A DNA stretch of 64,000 nucleotides, from NCBI RefSeq assembly GCF_001895205.1, contig NZ_BDJF01000027.1:682001-746000 (forward strand), given 5' to 3'. The DNA is from Vibrio injensis. GTDB taxonomy: Bacteria; Pseudomonadota; Gammaproteobacteria; Enterobacterales; Vibrionaceae. Below the pieces are notes generated by a model that saw only the letters and a program-made list of their open reading frames with translations, searched no databases and was not told where the DNA came from. Both the position numbers and the translations under genes were made by a program. Below, piece by piece: positions 17,824 through 25,939 of the stretch (position 1 is its first letter; each line of letters starts with the position of its first letter).

Positions 17824-18600
17824 TTATAAGTAAGGCTTTACCCAGCCTAAGCCTTGTTCGGTAGTGGTTTTAGGTTTGTATTCGCACCCGATCCAACCGT
17901 CATAACCGGAGTTATCCAGTACATCGAAGAGATACGGGTAGTTGATTTCACCGTCACTAGGTTCATTACGGTGTGGCACTGACGCAATTTGAATATGGCC
18001 AGTAAATGGCGCTAAATCGCGGATCAGAACATCCAGATCGCCATCCATGATCTGTGCGTGGTACAGATCGAGTTGTAATTTCACATTCGGACGATTAACC
18101 ATCTGAATCAATTCAACGGCACGCCGTTGATGAGCAATGAAGTAATGAGGAACATCGCGCTGGTTTAAAGGTTCAATCAGTACATCAATGCCATGTTCGG
18201 CAAAGGTATCCGCAGCGTAACGAATGTTGGCGATAAAGGTATCGATGTGTTGTTGCTGGCTGTACGCTGGATCGATGATGCCTGACATAGCGTGTACTTT
18301 TTTGCAGTTGAGTGCTTTGGCATACATCAGTGTGGTGGTGACACTTTGCCTAAATTCTTGCTCACGCCCCGGTAGAGCCGCGAAGCCTTTTTCACCGGCA
18401 TCCCAGTCGCCGGGAGGCATATTAAACAGCGCTTGTTCAAGCCCGTATTGCTCTAATTTTTTCGCCAACACTTGTGGTTCGAAAGCATAAGGAAACAAAA
18501 ATTCGATCGCCTTAAAGCCAGCACGATGTGCATGCTCAAAGCGTTCTATAAAAGGCACTTCGTTGAACAGCATGGTAAGGTTCGCAGCAAATTTAGCCAT
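17824..18600 (-). CDS. otnI: 2-oxo-tetronate isomerase
   Basis: A 258-residue xylose-isomerase-like TIM barrel of the hydroxypyruvate isomerase (Hyi) family. Visible family segments are FIERFEHAHRAGFKAIEFLFPY in pieces (FIERF, GFKAIEFLFPY near residue 28), LIEPLNQRDVPHYF (about 140) and GCEYKPKTTTEQGLGW at the C-terminus. In this operon it would convert 2-oxo-tetronate to 3-oxo-tetronate, the OtnK substrate. Its ATG shares a base with the otnC stop (TAATG). A plain hydroxypyruvate isomerase would look alike; the presence of otnK and otnC favours OtnI. Cytoplasmic. Confidence 0.88.
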   Translation of the reverse strand: MAKFAANLTMLFNEVPFIERFEHAHRAGFKAIEFLFPYAFEPQVLAKKLEQYGLEQALFNMPPGDWDAGEKGFAALPGREQEFRQSVTTTLMYAKALNCKKVHAMSGIIDPAYSQQQHIDTFIANIRYAADTFAEHGIDVLIEPLNQRDVPHYFIAHQRRAVELIQMVNRPNVKLQLDLYHAQIMDGDLDVLIRDLAPFTGHIQIASVPHRNEPSDGEINYPYLFDVLDNSGYDGWIGCEYKPKTTTEQGLGWVKPYL

Positions 18601-19232
18601 TACTTTCCTCTCCCTTGTAGGTCTTCCACCTCGACATTTGTGAGATAACGAACTGGATGGTTATTGAGTAAAAACATTAACTTGGCCGTTTCTTCTAATT
18701 CTTCAGCGTTATCCACGGCATCTTCTAGATCGGCGCCAGTGATGACTGGGCCGTGGTTAGCCAGTAAGAATGCACGGTAATCGGCGGCACGTTTAGCCAG
18801 TTCTTCGGCAATACGCGGTTCACCCGGGCGCAAATAGGGAATGACAGGTAATTGGCCGATACGCATCACGTAGTAAGGTGTGAAAGGGCGAATAGCATTA
18901 TCAGCATCGAGATTATCGAGGCAGGAGAGCGCTGTCAGATAAGTAGAATGCAAATGCACAATTGCGTTACATTTCGGATTGTTTCGGTAGATAGCCAGAT
19001 GGAAGGCTATCTCTTTTGAAGCACGTTTACCGGAGAGCTGATTACCCTCAATATCTACCACAGATAATTCTTCGGCGATTAAACGGCCAAATGAAGAGCC
19101 TGTTGGTGTAGCGAGAAAATGGCCGTTCGGTAATTTCAATGATAGGTTTCCTGCACCACCCGTGGCGTAACCACGTTCAAACATGGAGCGTGCAAGGCTA
19201 ACCATCTGTTCTCTAAGTTGTTGTTCTGTCAT
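18600..19232 (-). CDS. otnC: 3-oxo-tetronate 4-phosphate decarboxylase (class II aldolase family)
   Basis: A 210-residue class II aldolase/adducin-fold protein. GAGNLSLKLPNG (about 22) and the zinc-binding HLHST (about 92) are present, plus the third histidine in LLANHGPVITG (about 155). OtnC decarboxylates 3-oxo-tetronate 4-phosphate to dihydroxyacetone phosphate, feeding glycolysis. Its start overlaps the otnK stop by 4 bases (ATGA), so kinase and decarboxylase are co-translated. L-fuculose-phosphate aldolases share the fold; the operon decides the call. Confidence 0.9.
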   Translation of the reverse strand: MTEQQLREQMVSLARSMFERGYATGGAGNLSLKLPNGHFLATPTGSSFGRLIAEELSVVDIEGNQLSGKRASKEIAFHLAIYRNNPKCNAIVHLHSTYLTALSCLDNLDADNAIRPFTPYYVMRIGQLPVIPYLRPGEPRIAEELAKRAADYRAFLLANHGPVITGADLEDAVDNAEELEETAKLMFLLNNHPVRYLTNVEVEDLQGRGK

Positions 19233-20485
19233 AGATAAAAATCCTGTGCTTTTTCGAAGAAGCGTTCATCGCCGAAGTTACCTGACTTAAGTGCCAACGA
19301 TAGTGAACCGTCGATAGATTGGACCCAAGGCACACCTGGGGCGATTTGTGGTCCGATGTGAAAACCTGTGACACCAAGGCTTTGGGTTACAATTCCGGAC
19401 GTTTCACCGCCAGCAACAATAAAGTTTTTAACCCCAAACTCTTGCAATTGATGGGCAAGTTGACTGAAAAATTGCTCTACCGCTTCACTTGAAGTGGCCG
19501 CACCGTATTGCGCTTGAATGTCCTTGAGTTTGTCCGGATCTGCGGTGGCATACACCATGGGTGCGTAGTGACTATCAAGTTGCGCGGTGACCCAAATAAA
19601 CGCTTGTTGTACATAGTTTTTATCGCGTAGGCACGCTTCGACGTCGACGGCAAAATGCGGTGCTACCGATTGATAACGGGCGACTTGTTGATTCGTCATG
19701 ACTGAGCAAGATCCAGAAAGCACGACACCGGGTGCTTTTGTCGGTAAGCCTGCCGATTGAGCTTCGCTTTGATCGGCCAGTTTGTTGGCCCAATTTTGAG
19801 CGATACCTGCAGCTAAGCCTGATCCACCAGTGATCAATTTGAGTGATTTCACTGCCTGACCGATAGTAATCAGATGATTGCTATTAATGGCATCAACAAC
19901 CGCGTAGCGTTTTCCCTCCTCTTGTAATTGAGCAAAACGTGCAACAACGGCGTCTACACCTTGCTCAATGACTTGATAATTAACCAGACCACATTCACCT
20001 TGAGATTGGTTATTCATCAGACGAACTAAGCTCGAATCTGTCATTGGTGTTACAGGATGGTGGCGCATGCCCGATTCGTTCAGGAGTTCACCAAGCACAA
20101 ATAGATAACCATTGAATACGGTACGGCCATTAACTGGCAGTGCTGGGCAAACGATAGTGAAGGTTTCATTCAGTTCTGCTAGTAGGGCATCGATCACCGG
20201 ACCGATATTGCCTTGTGCAGTACTATCGAAAGTCGAGCAGTATTTAAAATAAAACTGCTGGCAGCCCTGAGCTTGCAACCAACGAAGCGCTTCCAGTGAT
20301 TGGTTGACGGCTTGTTCAGCGGGACATGAGCGGGATTTAAGGCTGATGACCACGGCATCGGCGTCTACATGAATGTTTTTCTTTGGTATGCCGTTGAGCT
20401 GTACAGTGCGCATGCCATTTTCAACCAGAAAACCTGCAATATCGGTTGCGCCAGTAAAATCATCAGCAATGACTCCAAGTAACAT
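19229..20485 (-). CDS. otnK: 3-oxo-tetronate kinase (DUF1537/four-carbon acid sugar kinase)
   Basis: A 418-residue kinase of the family once called DUF1537. The N-terminal domain begins LGVIADDFTGATDIAGFL in pieces (GVIADDFTGATD, residues 4-15), the hallmark of the family; the C-terminal nucleotide-binding domain carries the FIVAGGETSGIV glycine-rich segment (about 360). It phosphorylates 3-oxo-tetronate at O4 before OtnC acts. It starts 2 bases after ltnD ends and overlaps otnC by 4 bases. Length is normal (about 420). Confidence 0.93.
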   Translation of the reverse strand: MLLGVIADDFTGATDIAGFLVENGMRTVQLNGIPKKNIHVDADAVVISLKSRSCPAEQAVNQSLEALRWLQAQGCQQFYFKYCSTFDSTAQGNIGPVIDALLAELNETFTIVCPALPVNGRTVFNGYLFVLGELLNESGMRHHPVTPMTDSSLVRLMNNQSQGECGLVNYQVIEQGVDAVVARFAQLQEEGKRYAVVDAINSNHLITIGQAVKSLKLITGGSGLAAGIAQNWANKLADQSEAQSAGLPTKAPGVVLSGSCSVMTNQQVARYQSVAPHFAVDVEACLRDKNYVQQAFIWVTAQLDSHYAPMVYATADPDKLKDIQAQYGAATSSEAVEQFFSQLAHQLQEFGVKNFIVAGGETSGIVTQSLGVTGFHIGPQIAPGVPWVQSIDGSLSLALKSGNFGDERFFEKAQDFYL

Positions 20486-20487
20486 AA

Positions 20488-21393
20488 TTATTTCTCCATG
20501 CCAGGTAGATTGATGCCATCAAAAATCTTGATCACTGCGCTGTCATCTTCTTGACCAAAACCTGCATTACTAGCAGAGATAAACATGTTGAGTGCTGTAC
20601 TCGCCAGTGGCAGAGGGAATTTCAGATCTTGTGCGGTATTGGCGACCAGATTAAGGTCTTTAACAAAGATATCGACCATTGATTTTGGCGAGTAGTCACC
20701 ATCAACAACGTGTTTCATTCGGTTTTCAAACATCCAAGAATTACCTGCTGCGTTAGTGACCACGTCGTACATTAAATCGAGAGGAATATTGGCACGAGCG
20801 GCCAGTGCCATCGCTTCAGCTCCGGCAGCAATATGTACACCTGCCAAAAGTTGGTGAATGATTTTAACAGTAGCACCAAGGCCAATTTCGGTACCGATGT
20901 TATAAACTTTGCCTGCCGTTGCCGCTAACACGGGAGCCAATTTAGTGAATGCCTCTATACTTCCGGATGCCATGATGGTCATATCACCGGCTTCGGCTTT
21001 TATTGCACCACCGGAAACGGGGGCGTCTAACATCAGCAAGTGGTAAGGCTTAAGGCCCGCTTCAATATCTTTTGCATCTTGGGCAGAGATGGTGGCAGAC
21101 ACCATGATTGCTGTGCCTGGTTTTAGGTTGGCGGCTAAACCTGAATCGAACAAAATCGATTTCACTTGCTTGGCGTTGATGACTAACAATAAAACCGCAT
21201 CGAGTTCGTGAGCAAATAGATTGGCGTCGCTAGCTACCGCTTTCGCCCCGTAGTTACCTAGTGTTTCGAGAGCGATTGGGTTGAGGTCAATGCCGTACAC
21301 ATCGAGTCCTGCGCGAATACAGGATTTTGCAGCCCCCATCCCCATAGATCCTAATCCGATCACCGCTATCGATTTCACGGTTTGATTATCCAT
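20488..21393 (-). CDS. ltnD: L-threonate dehydrogenase (beta-hydroxyacid dehydrogenase family)
   Basis: A 301-residue beta-hydroxyacid dehydrogenase. The NAD-binding GLGSMGMGAA lies near residue 13, the substrate loop DAPVSGGAIKAEAG near 120 and the catalytic lysine in ATVKIIHQLL near 172. LtnD oxidises L-threonate to 2-oxo-L-threonate, a feed into the same OtnI-OtnK-OtnC route that DenD serves for D-erythronate. It is first in the operon. ATG 21393 (GAGATA just upstream) is preferred over the in-frame ATG 21408. The divergent DeoR gene lies 260 bases away. Tartronate semialdehyde reductase is a similar enzyme; context favours LtnD. Confidence 0.88.
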   Translation of the reverse strand: MDNQTVKSIAVIGLGSMGMGAAKSCIRAGLDVYGIDLNPIALETLGNYGAKAVASDANLFAHELDAVLLLVINAKQVKSILFDSGLAANLKPGTAIMVSATISAQDAKDIEAGLKPYHLLMLDAPVSGGAIKAEAGDMTIMASGSIEAFTKLAPVLAATAGKVYNIGTEIGLGATVKIIHQLLAGVHIAAGAEAMALAARANIPLDLMYDVVTNAAGNSWMFENRMKHVVDGDYSPKSMVDIFVKDLNLVANTAQDLKFPLPLASTALNMFISASNAGFGQEDDSAVIKIFDGINLPGMEK

Positions 21394-21573
21394 ATACTTA
21401 TCTCGCATTAAAGATTGATGTTAATTTGTGTTATTAATTGTGATTCTATGTGATGCTTGGTGAGGTGTCATGCGTCTTCCGTCACAAAAATTAACAATTA
21501 TTAGTAATAATATGGAAATTAACTAGATGTTCACACTTTATAGCTTCAGTCTTTCTCCAGAACTTGTTTGTTT

Positions 21574-21588
21574 TTAACAATAGTTAAC
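21574..21588. promoter_or_regulatory. Candidate DeoR-type operator palindrome
   Basis: TTAAC-AATA-GTTAA is a perfect inverted repeat 66 bases before the DeoR start, in the ltnD/DeoR divergent promoter region. The neighbouring sequence around 21490-21502 also contains TTAACAATTATT. Likely binding site of the local repressor; inferred from position. Confidence 0.4.
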
Positions 21589-21653
21589 ACAACTTCACAC
21601 CATGGCTGATGACTGGTAATATGAGTACACTCATTACTTATAGCTAAGTCATT

Positions 21654-22424
21654 ATGATTCCAGCAGAACGTCACAAAACTATCCTATCTCTGCTTTCACA
21701 ACAGGAAGTGATCAGCATTAACGAACTGGTTGAGCAATTAGAGGTGTCGCACATGACCATTCGTCGCGATATCGCTAAACTTGAAAAATTGGGTAAGGTA
21801 TTGTCCGTGTCAGGCGGTGTGCAACTGACTAAAGTGCTGCATCAGGAGCCTTCTCATGATGCTAAAGCGACGCAACACGCTAACGAGAAAGCGATGATTG
21901 GCCTTATTGCTAGCCAGTTGGTGCCACAAAATGCTACGGTTTATCTTGATGCTGGGACCACTACACTGGAAATCGCTCATCAACTTGCTAGCCGTAATGA
22001 TCTACTTTTCATTACTAACGATTTTGTTATTGCGGCTTTTCTGACCCATCACAGTAAAAGCGAGCTTTATCATACGGGCGGAAGAATTGATCGTGAGAAT
22101 CAGTCCAGCGTAGGGAGTAAAGTGTCAGACTTTCTGGCGGGAATGAATGTGGATATCGCGTTTGTCTCAACTTCATCATGGAATCTGCGCGGTATCTCTA
22201 CGCCCAGTGAGCCTAAAGTCATTGTCAAAAAGGCAGTCGCAGCGGCAGCACAAAAAGTCATCCTTGTTTCTGACTCCTCTAAATATGGCAAAGTTGCCAC
22301 CTTTCATGCGCTCGATATGCAGTGTTTTGATGTGGTGATCACTGACCGGGCATTTCCAATCAGTGTCCGACAAGAATTAGCAGAAGAAGGGATTTCAGTG
22401 TTGATCGAGAGTAAAAACTCTTAA
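21654..22424 (+). CDS. DeoR-family repressor of the erythronate/threonate operon
   Basis: A 256-residue DeoR protein. An N-terminal winged helix (residues 6-57; VSHMTIRRDIAKLE is the recognition helix of the family) is followed by a DeoRC sensor domain with YLDAGTTTLEIA (about 97) and SDSSKYGKVATFHAL (about 205). DeoR sensors bind phosphorylated sugars; here the likely ligand is a tetronate phosphate intermediate. It is divergent from ltnD, the usual layout for a local repressor, with palindrome TTAAC-N4-GTTAA between them. Function inferred from context; family certain. Confidence 0.9.
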   Translation: MIPAERHKTILSLLSQQEVISINELVEQLEVSHMTIRRDIAKLEKLGKVLSVSGGVQLTKVLHQEPSHDAKATQHANEKAMIGLIASQLVPQNATVYLDAGTTTLEIAHQLASRNDLLFITNDFVIAAFLTHHSKSELYHTGGRIDRENQSSVGSKVSDFLAGMNVDIAFVSTSSWNLRGISTPSEPKVIVKKAVAAAAQKVILVSDSSKYGKVATFHALDMQCFDVVITDRAFPISVRQELAEEGISVLIESKNS

Positions 22425-22724
22425 TCATTGCCCCATAAGCTCGTCATTTTTTTCAAGATTGGTGTCAGCTGCTAATTAGATCAATGGGTTAGCTGACGTC
22501 TACCTTTTTCGGCCAATAATTAACATCATAAAAACCATAAACACCATAAGCGGTACGGTAAAAAGTGTCCTTCTTCTCGTTAATTTACTTTATTGTCACT
22601 TAATGTAAACAAGTTGAAAACATTATAAGTTGTTTTAATTAACCTTTGTTAGTGAAGCAACAATATAAGCCAGATTAGAAACTATAAAAATAATTTACAT
22701 TAAGTCAGACACAAGGATAGAACG
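22425..22724. other. Promoter region of the tctCBA operon
   Basis: 300 bases, increasingly AT-rich to the right. A GTCAGCT/AGCTGAC stem near 22464-22498 may close the DeoR transcript. The run 22560-22690 is presumed tctC promoter and regulator-binding DNA. No gene seen. Confidence 0.4.
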
Positions 22725-23705
22725 ATGAATAAATTAAAATATATCTCTGTAACATGGTTGATAATACTTAGCTCTTTATTAGGGGTATCCTCTGCTTTTG
22801 CGAAATCATATCCTCCAAGAACCATTAATATGGTTGCTCCAGCGGGTGCGGGTGGAGGATGGGATATTACGATTCGTACCGTAGCTAAGACATTAAAAGA
22901 TGAGGGGATTATTAATGCTAATCTACCGGTGATTAATCGTCCCGGTGGTGGAGGTGCAGTAAATTTGGCTTATATGCAAAGTCAGAAAGGTAAAGGAGAC
23001 TTAATTTCTGTTTATTCTCCTCCAATCTTACTGACTCATTTAGTTGGTTTAACACCATACAGTTACCAAGATACGACTCCTATTGCGCGTTTAATTACGG
23101 ATTATGCCGCTTTTGTTGTGCCTAAAAATTCTCCTTATACCTCAATTAATCAGGTTATGGAGGCACTAAAAGAAGATCCTAAGTCTATTAAAATAGGTGG
23201 AACATCCGCTGCTGGCTCAATGGACCATATTCAATTTCTCTTAGTGGCGAAAGCTGCTGGGGTTAATAATTTAAAAAATATTGACTATATATCATTTCAA
23301 GACGGTGGTGTTGTTGCTCAGGTTTTAGGCGGACATATTGATTTGATTTCAACGGGGTTAGGCGATGTAGCTGGTTTAATACAAAGTGGTGAGTTGAGAG
23401 CATTAGCTCAAACTGCTGATAAACGAGTTGGTGAAGGGATGATGGCCGAAATTCCTACCGTTAGAGAGCAGGGGATTGATGTGGTTTTTGAAAATTGGCG
23501 TGGTTTATTTGGGCCGAAAGATATGCCAGAAGAAGCCATCAATTATTGGCGTGATGCTTTAGAGAAAATGATTCATACCGATAGCTGGAAAGCCGCATTA
23601 CAACGTAATGGATGGGATGATGCTTATCTGGATTTTGATGATTTTCAACCATTCTTAGAAAATACGAATCAACAATACAATGCATTGATTAAAGAAGTTT
23701 TCTAG
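22725..23705 (+). CDS. tctC: Tripartite tricarboxylate transporter periplasmic binding protein (TctC)
   Basis: A 326-residue Bug/TctC protein. A signal peptide ends at SSAFA (about residue 26); the ligand loops VAPAGAGGGWD (about 37) and NRPGGGGAVN (about 70) are typical. A purine-rich ribosome site (ACAAGGATAG) precedes the ATG. It is followed by TctB and TctA, giving a complete secondary, binding-protein-dependent carboxylate importer; the CitA/CitB-type two-component system next to it probably senses the same solute. Citrate, tricarballylate or another organic acid is likely, but the ligand cannot be read. It differs from the Bug protein at the left edge. Confidence 0.9.
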   Translation: MNKLKYISVTWLIILSSLLGVSSAFAKSYPPRTINMVAPAGAGGGWDITIRTVAKTLKDEGIINANLPVINRPGGGGAVNLAYMQSQKGKGDLISVYSPPILLTHLVGLTPYSYQDTTPIARLITDYAAFVVPKNSPYTSINQVMEALKEDPKSIKIGGTSAAGSMDHIQFLLVAKAAGVNNLKNIDYISFQDGGVVAQVLGGHIDLISTGLGDVAGLIQSGELRALAQTADKRVGEGMMAEIPTVREQGIDVVFENWRGLFGPKDMPEEAINYWRDALEKMIHTDSWKAALQRNGWDDAYLDFDDFQPFLENTNQQYNALIKEVF

Positions 23706-23807
23706 AGTTATATAAATTTTCAATACAGAAATAAACCAATTGCCTAGATAAAAATTATAGTTATAGGTATTGGTTTATTCTCTTGTACATTTATGGATGA
23801 TATAAAT

Positions 23808-24299
23808 ATGAAAGATTATAGTAAATCTAATTGGGATGGATTGACCGGTATTATCAGTGTTCTCTTTGGCTTAAGCTATGGTGGTTACGCCTATTTATTA
23901 CCAAGACCTATATTTGGTAATGAGTGGGAACCAATTATTATGCCTTTGTCGATTTCGGTATTTATGATTGTGATTGGATTATTATTGATCGTTAATGGTC
24001 GATTTTCTCCATCAATGACAGCAATAATGAAGACGATTGATGAGCATTCAAAAAATAAGATTAATACATATAGGGTACTATCAACGTGTTTAATTTCATC
24101 GCTGTATTCTTTTATGTTTGAGCCAGTTGGCTTTGTTATAAGTACGATATTTTTTATGCTGATGATGTTAATGGTTACATGTGGTATTAAACGTTGGAAG
24201 CAATCATTAGTCATTGGTGTGGTTTTTTCTGTTGGGATTTACTTCATTTTCAATGAATTATTATCCATTAATTTACCTAGCGGAACACTTTTTAGTTAA
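23808..24299 (+). CDS. tctB: Tripartite tricarboxylate transporter small membrane subunit (TctB)
   Basis: A 163-residue membrane protein with four predicted helices (about residues 10-30, 43-62, 83-105, 115-155), the topology of TctB. It lies between tctC and tctA with a 12-base gap to tctA, as in known TTT operons. I choose ATG 23808 over the in-frame ATG 23793, because GGATGA lies about 9 bases upstream. TctB sequences are poorly conserved, so the call depends on size, topology and position. Confidence 0.82.
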   Translation: MKDYSKSNWDGLTGIISVLFGLSYGGYAYLLPRPIFGNEWEPIIMPLSISVFMIVIGLLLIVNGRFSPSMTAIMKTIDEHSKNKINTYRVLSTCLISSLYSFMFEPVGFVISTIFFMLMMLMVTCGIKRWKQSLVIGVVFSVGIYFIFNELLSINLPSGTLFS

Positions 24300-24311
24300 G
24301 GAAAATTAACA

Positions 24312-25814
24312 ATGACAGATATATTTACGAATCTTTTTAATGGCTTTGGGATTGCTTTACAGCCTTATTATCTTCTACTGATAACACTTGGTGGGATCAT
24401 GGGAACGATTATCGGCATGTTACCAGGTCTTGGTCCGGCGACGGGCGTTGCGGTTCTATTGCCCATGACTTATGCCATGGGGCCTACGGCATCATTAATT
24501 ACGATGACAGGGATCTATATGGGGGCCATGTTTGGTGGTTCCCGTAGTTCAATTTTAATCAATACACCCGGAGACGGTGCTGCCTTAGCGGCAACTTTCG
24601 ATGGTTATCCGATGGCAATGAAAGGGCGTGCAGAAGCGGCACTTGCTATCTCAGCAATCGCATCATTGATCGGAGGTACTATCGCTGCGGTGCTCATGAC
24701 CTTTCTTGCTGAGCCTGTAGCCAACTTTGCGATTAGATTTGGCCCAGCAGAATATTTTATGTTAATGCTAGCCGCCCTTTCGATGACGGTTTCTATGTCT
24801 AAAGGCAATATGCTGAAAGGTTTCTTCTCTATGGCAATAGGATTAGCGATTGCAACAATCGGCATTGATGCTCAATCCGGATTAAGTCGTTTTACTTTTG
24901 GCTCCCTTGAGCTCCAAACAGGTGTTGACTTCTTGGTGGTGATTATTGGCATTTATGCATTAGGAGAAGTGCTGAAAAGCATGACAACCTTAGGTGATGG
25001 TAGTAAAAAAGCACAGACTCAGTTTAAACGGATTTGGATCAGTAAAGAGGATTGGCGCAGATCAAAATGGCCAATTTTACGCAGTGCCCCTGTTGGTTTT
25101 ATTGTCGGAGCACTTCCCGGTGCAGGGGGAACAATGGCATCGTTACTTTGTTATAATAATGAGAAACAACTCTCACCCAACAAAGATGAATTTGGCAAAG
25201 GTGCCATAGAAGGGCTAGCCGCTCCTGAATCAGCGAATAACTCAGCATCCATTGGAGCGATGATTCCTATGCTCTCATTAGGTATCCCTGGTTCCGGTAC
25301 GACGGCAGTCATGATGGGAGCCTTATTAATGTTAGGAATACAACCTGGGCCGCTTTTATTCACCCAGCATCCAGAAACAGCGTGGGGATTGATCGCAAGT
25401 TTATTTGTCGCGAATATTATTCTGGCTTTTGTAAATATTCCATTAGCAGGTGTTTTAGTTCGTATGCTCGCTATCCCTGCGAATGTTTTATATCCTATTG
25501 TTCTAGGGCTTGCATTCGTGGGCTGTTATGCTATTGGGAATTCAGTGGTAGATTTTTATATCTTAATTTTATTAGGTATCGTTGGGTTTATTATGCACAA
25601 ACTGGTTATTCCTACAGCGCCAATGATTCTTGCTGTTATTGTTGGCAGCCAAATGGAACAGTCGTTTAGGCAAGCATTTCGGATCTCTAATCAAGAGTTC
25701 AGTATTTTTGTTCAATCAGGAATTGCTCAATTTCTATTGATAGTGACGATTTTTTCAATCTGTTGGCCATTAATTAACGCATTTAGAAATAAAAGCCTTT
25801 CAAATATGGCTTAA
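24312..25814 (+). CDS. tctA: Tripartite tricarboxylate transporter large membrane subunit (TctA)
   Basis: A 500-residue TctA with about twelve membrane segments. Family motifs are present: IGMLPGLGPATGVA (about 37-50), GGSRSSILINTPGDGAA (about 75), and the mirrored VGALPGAGGTMAS (about 261) and AAPESANNSA (about 300). TctA is the solute channel driven by cation gradients; TctC delivers substrate from the periplasm. AAGGAAA precedes the ATG. A strong terminator follows at 25827, so the transporter operon is separate from the two-component genes. Confidence 0.94.
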   Translation: MTDIFTNLFNGFGIALQPYYLLLITLGGIMGTIIGMLPGLGPATGVAVLLPMTYAMGPTASLITMTGIYMGAMFGGSRSSILINTPGDGAALAATFDGYPMAMKGRAEAALAISAIASLIGGTIAAVLMTFLAEPVANFAIRFGPAEYFMLMLAALSMTVSMSKGNMLKGFFSMAIGLAIATIGIDAQSGLSRFTFGSLELQTGVDFLVVIIGIYALGEVLKSMTTLGDGSKKAQTQFKRIWISKEDWRRSKWPILRSAPVGFIVGALPGAGGTMASLLCYNNEKQLSPNKDEFGKGAIEGLAAPESANNSASIGAMIPMLSLGIPGSGTTAVMMGALLMLGIQPGPLLFTQHPETAWGLIASLFVANIILAFVNIPLAGVLVRMLAIPANVLYPIVLGLAFVGCYAIGNSVVDFYILILLGIVGFIMHKLVIPTAPMILAVIVGSQMEQSFRQAFRISNQEFSIFVQSGIAQFLLIVTIFSICWPLINAFRNKSLSNMA

Positions 25815-25826
25815 GATAAATATTTC

Positions 25827-25863
25827 AAAGGGTAAAGTCATTTTGTGACTTTGCCCTTTTTTT
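25827..25863 (+). terminator. Intrinsic terminator of the tctCBA operon
   Basis: Stem AAAGGGTAAAGTCA against TGACTTTGCCCTTT, 5-base loop, then a run of seven or more T. Confidence 0.85.
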
Positions 25864-25939
25864 GTTACATTCTGGTAGCAAAGTTGTTGTCTTTAGGTAT
25901 GCTGTGGAATAGGGGATTTGTGCAATTATATGAGTGAAT

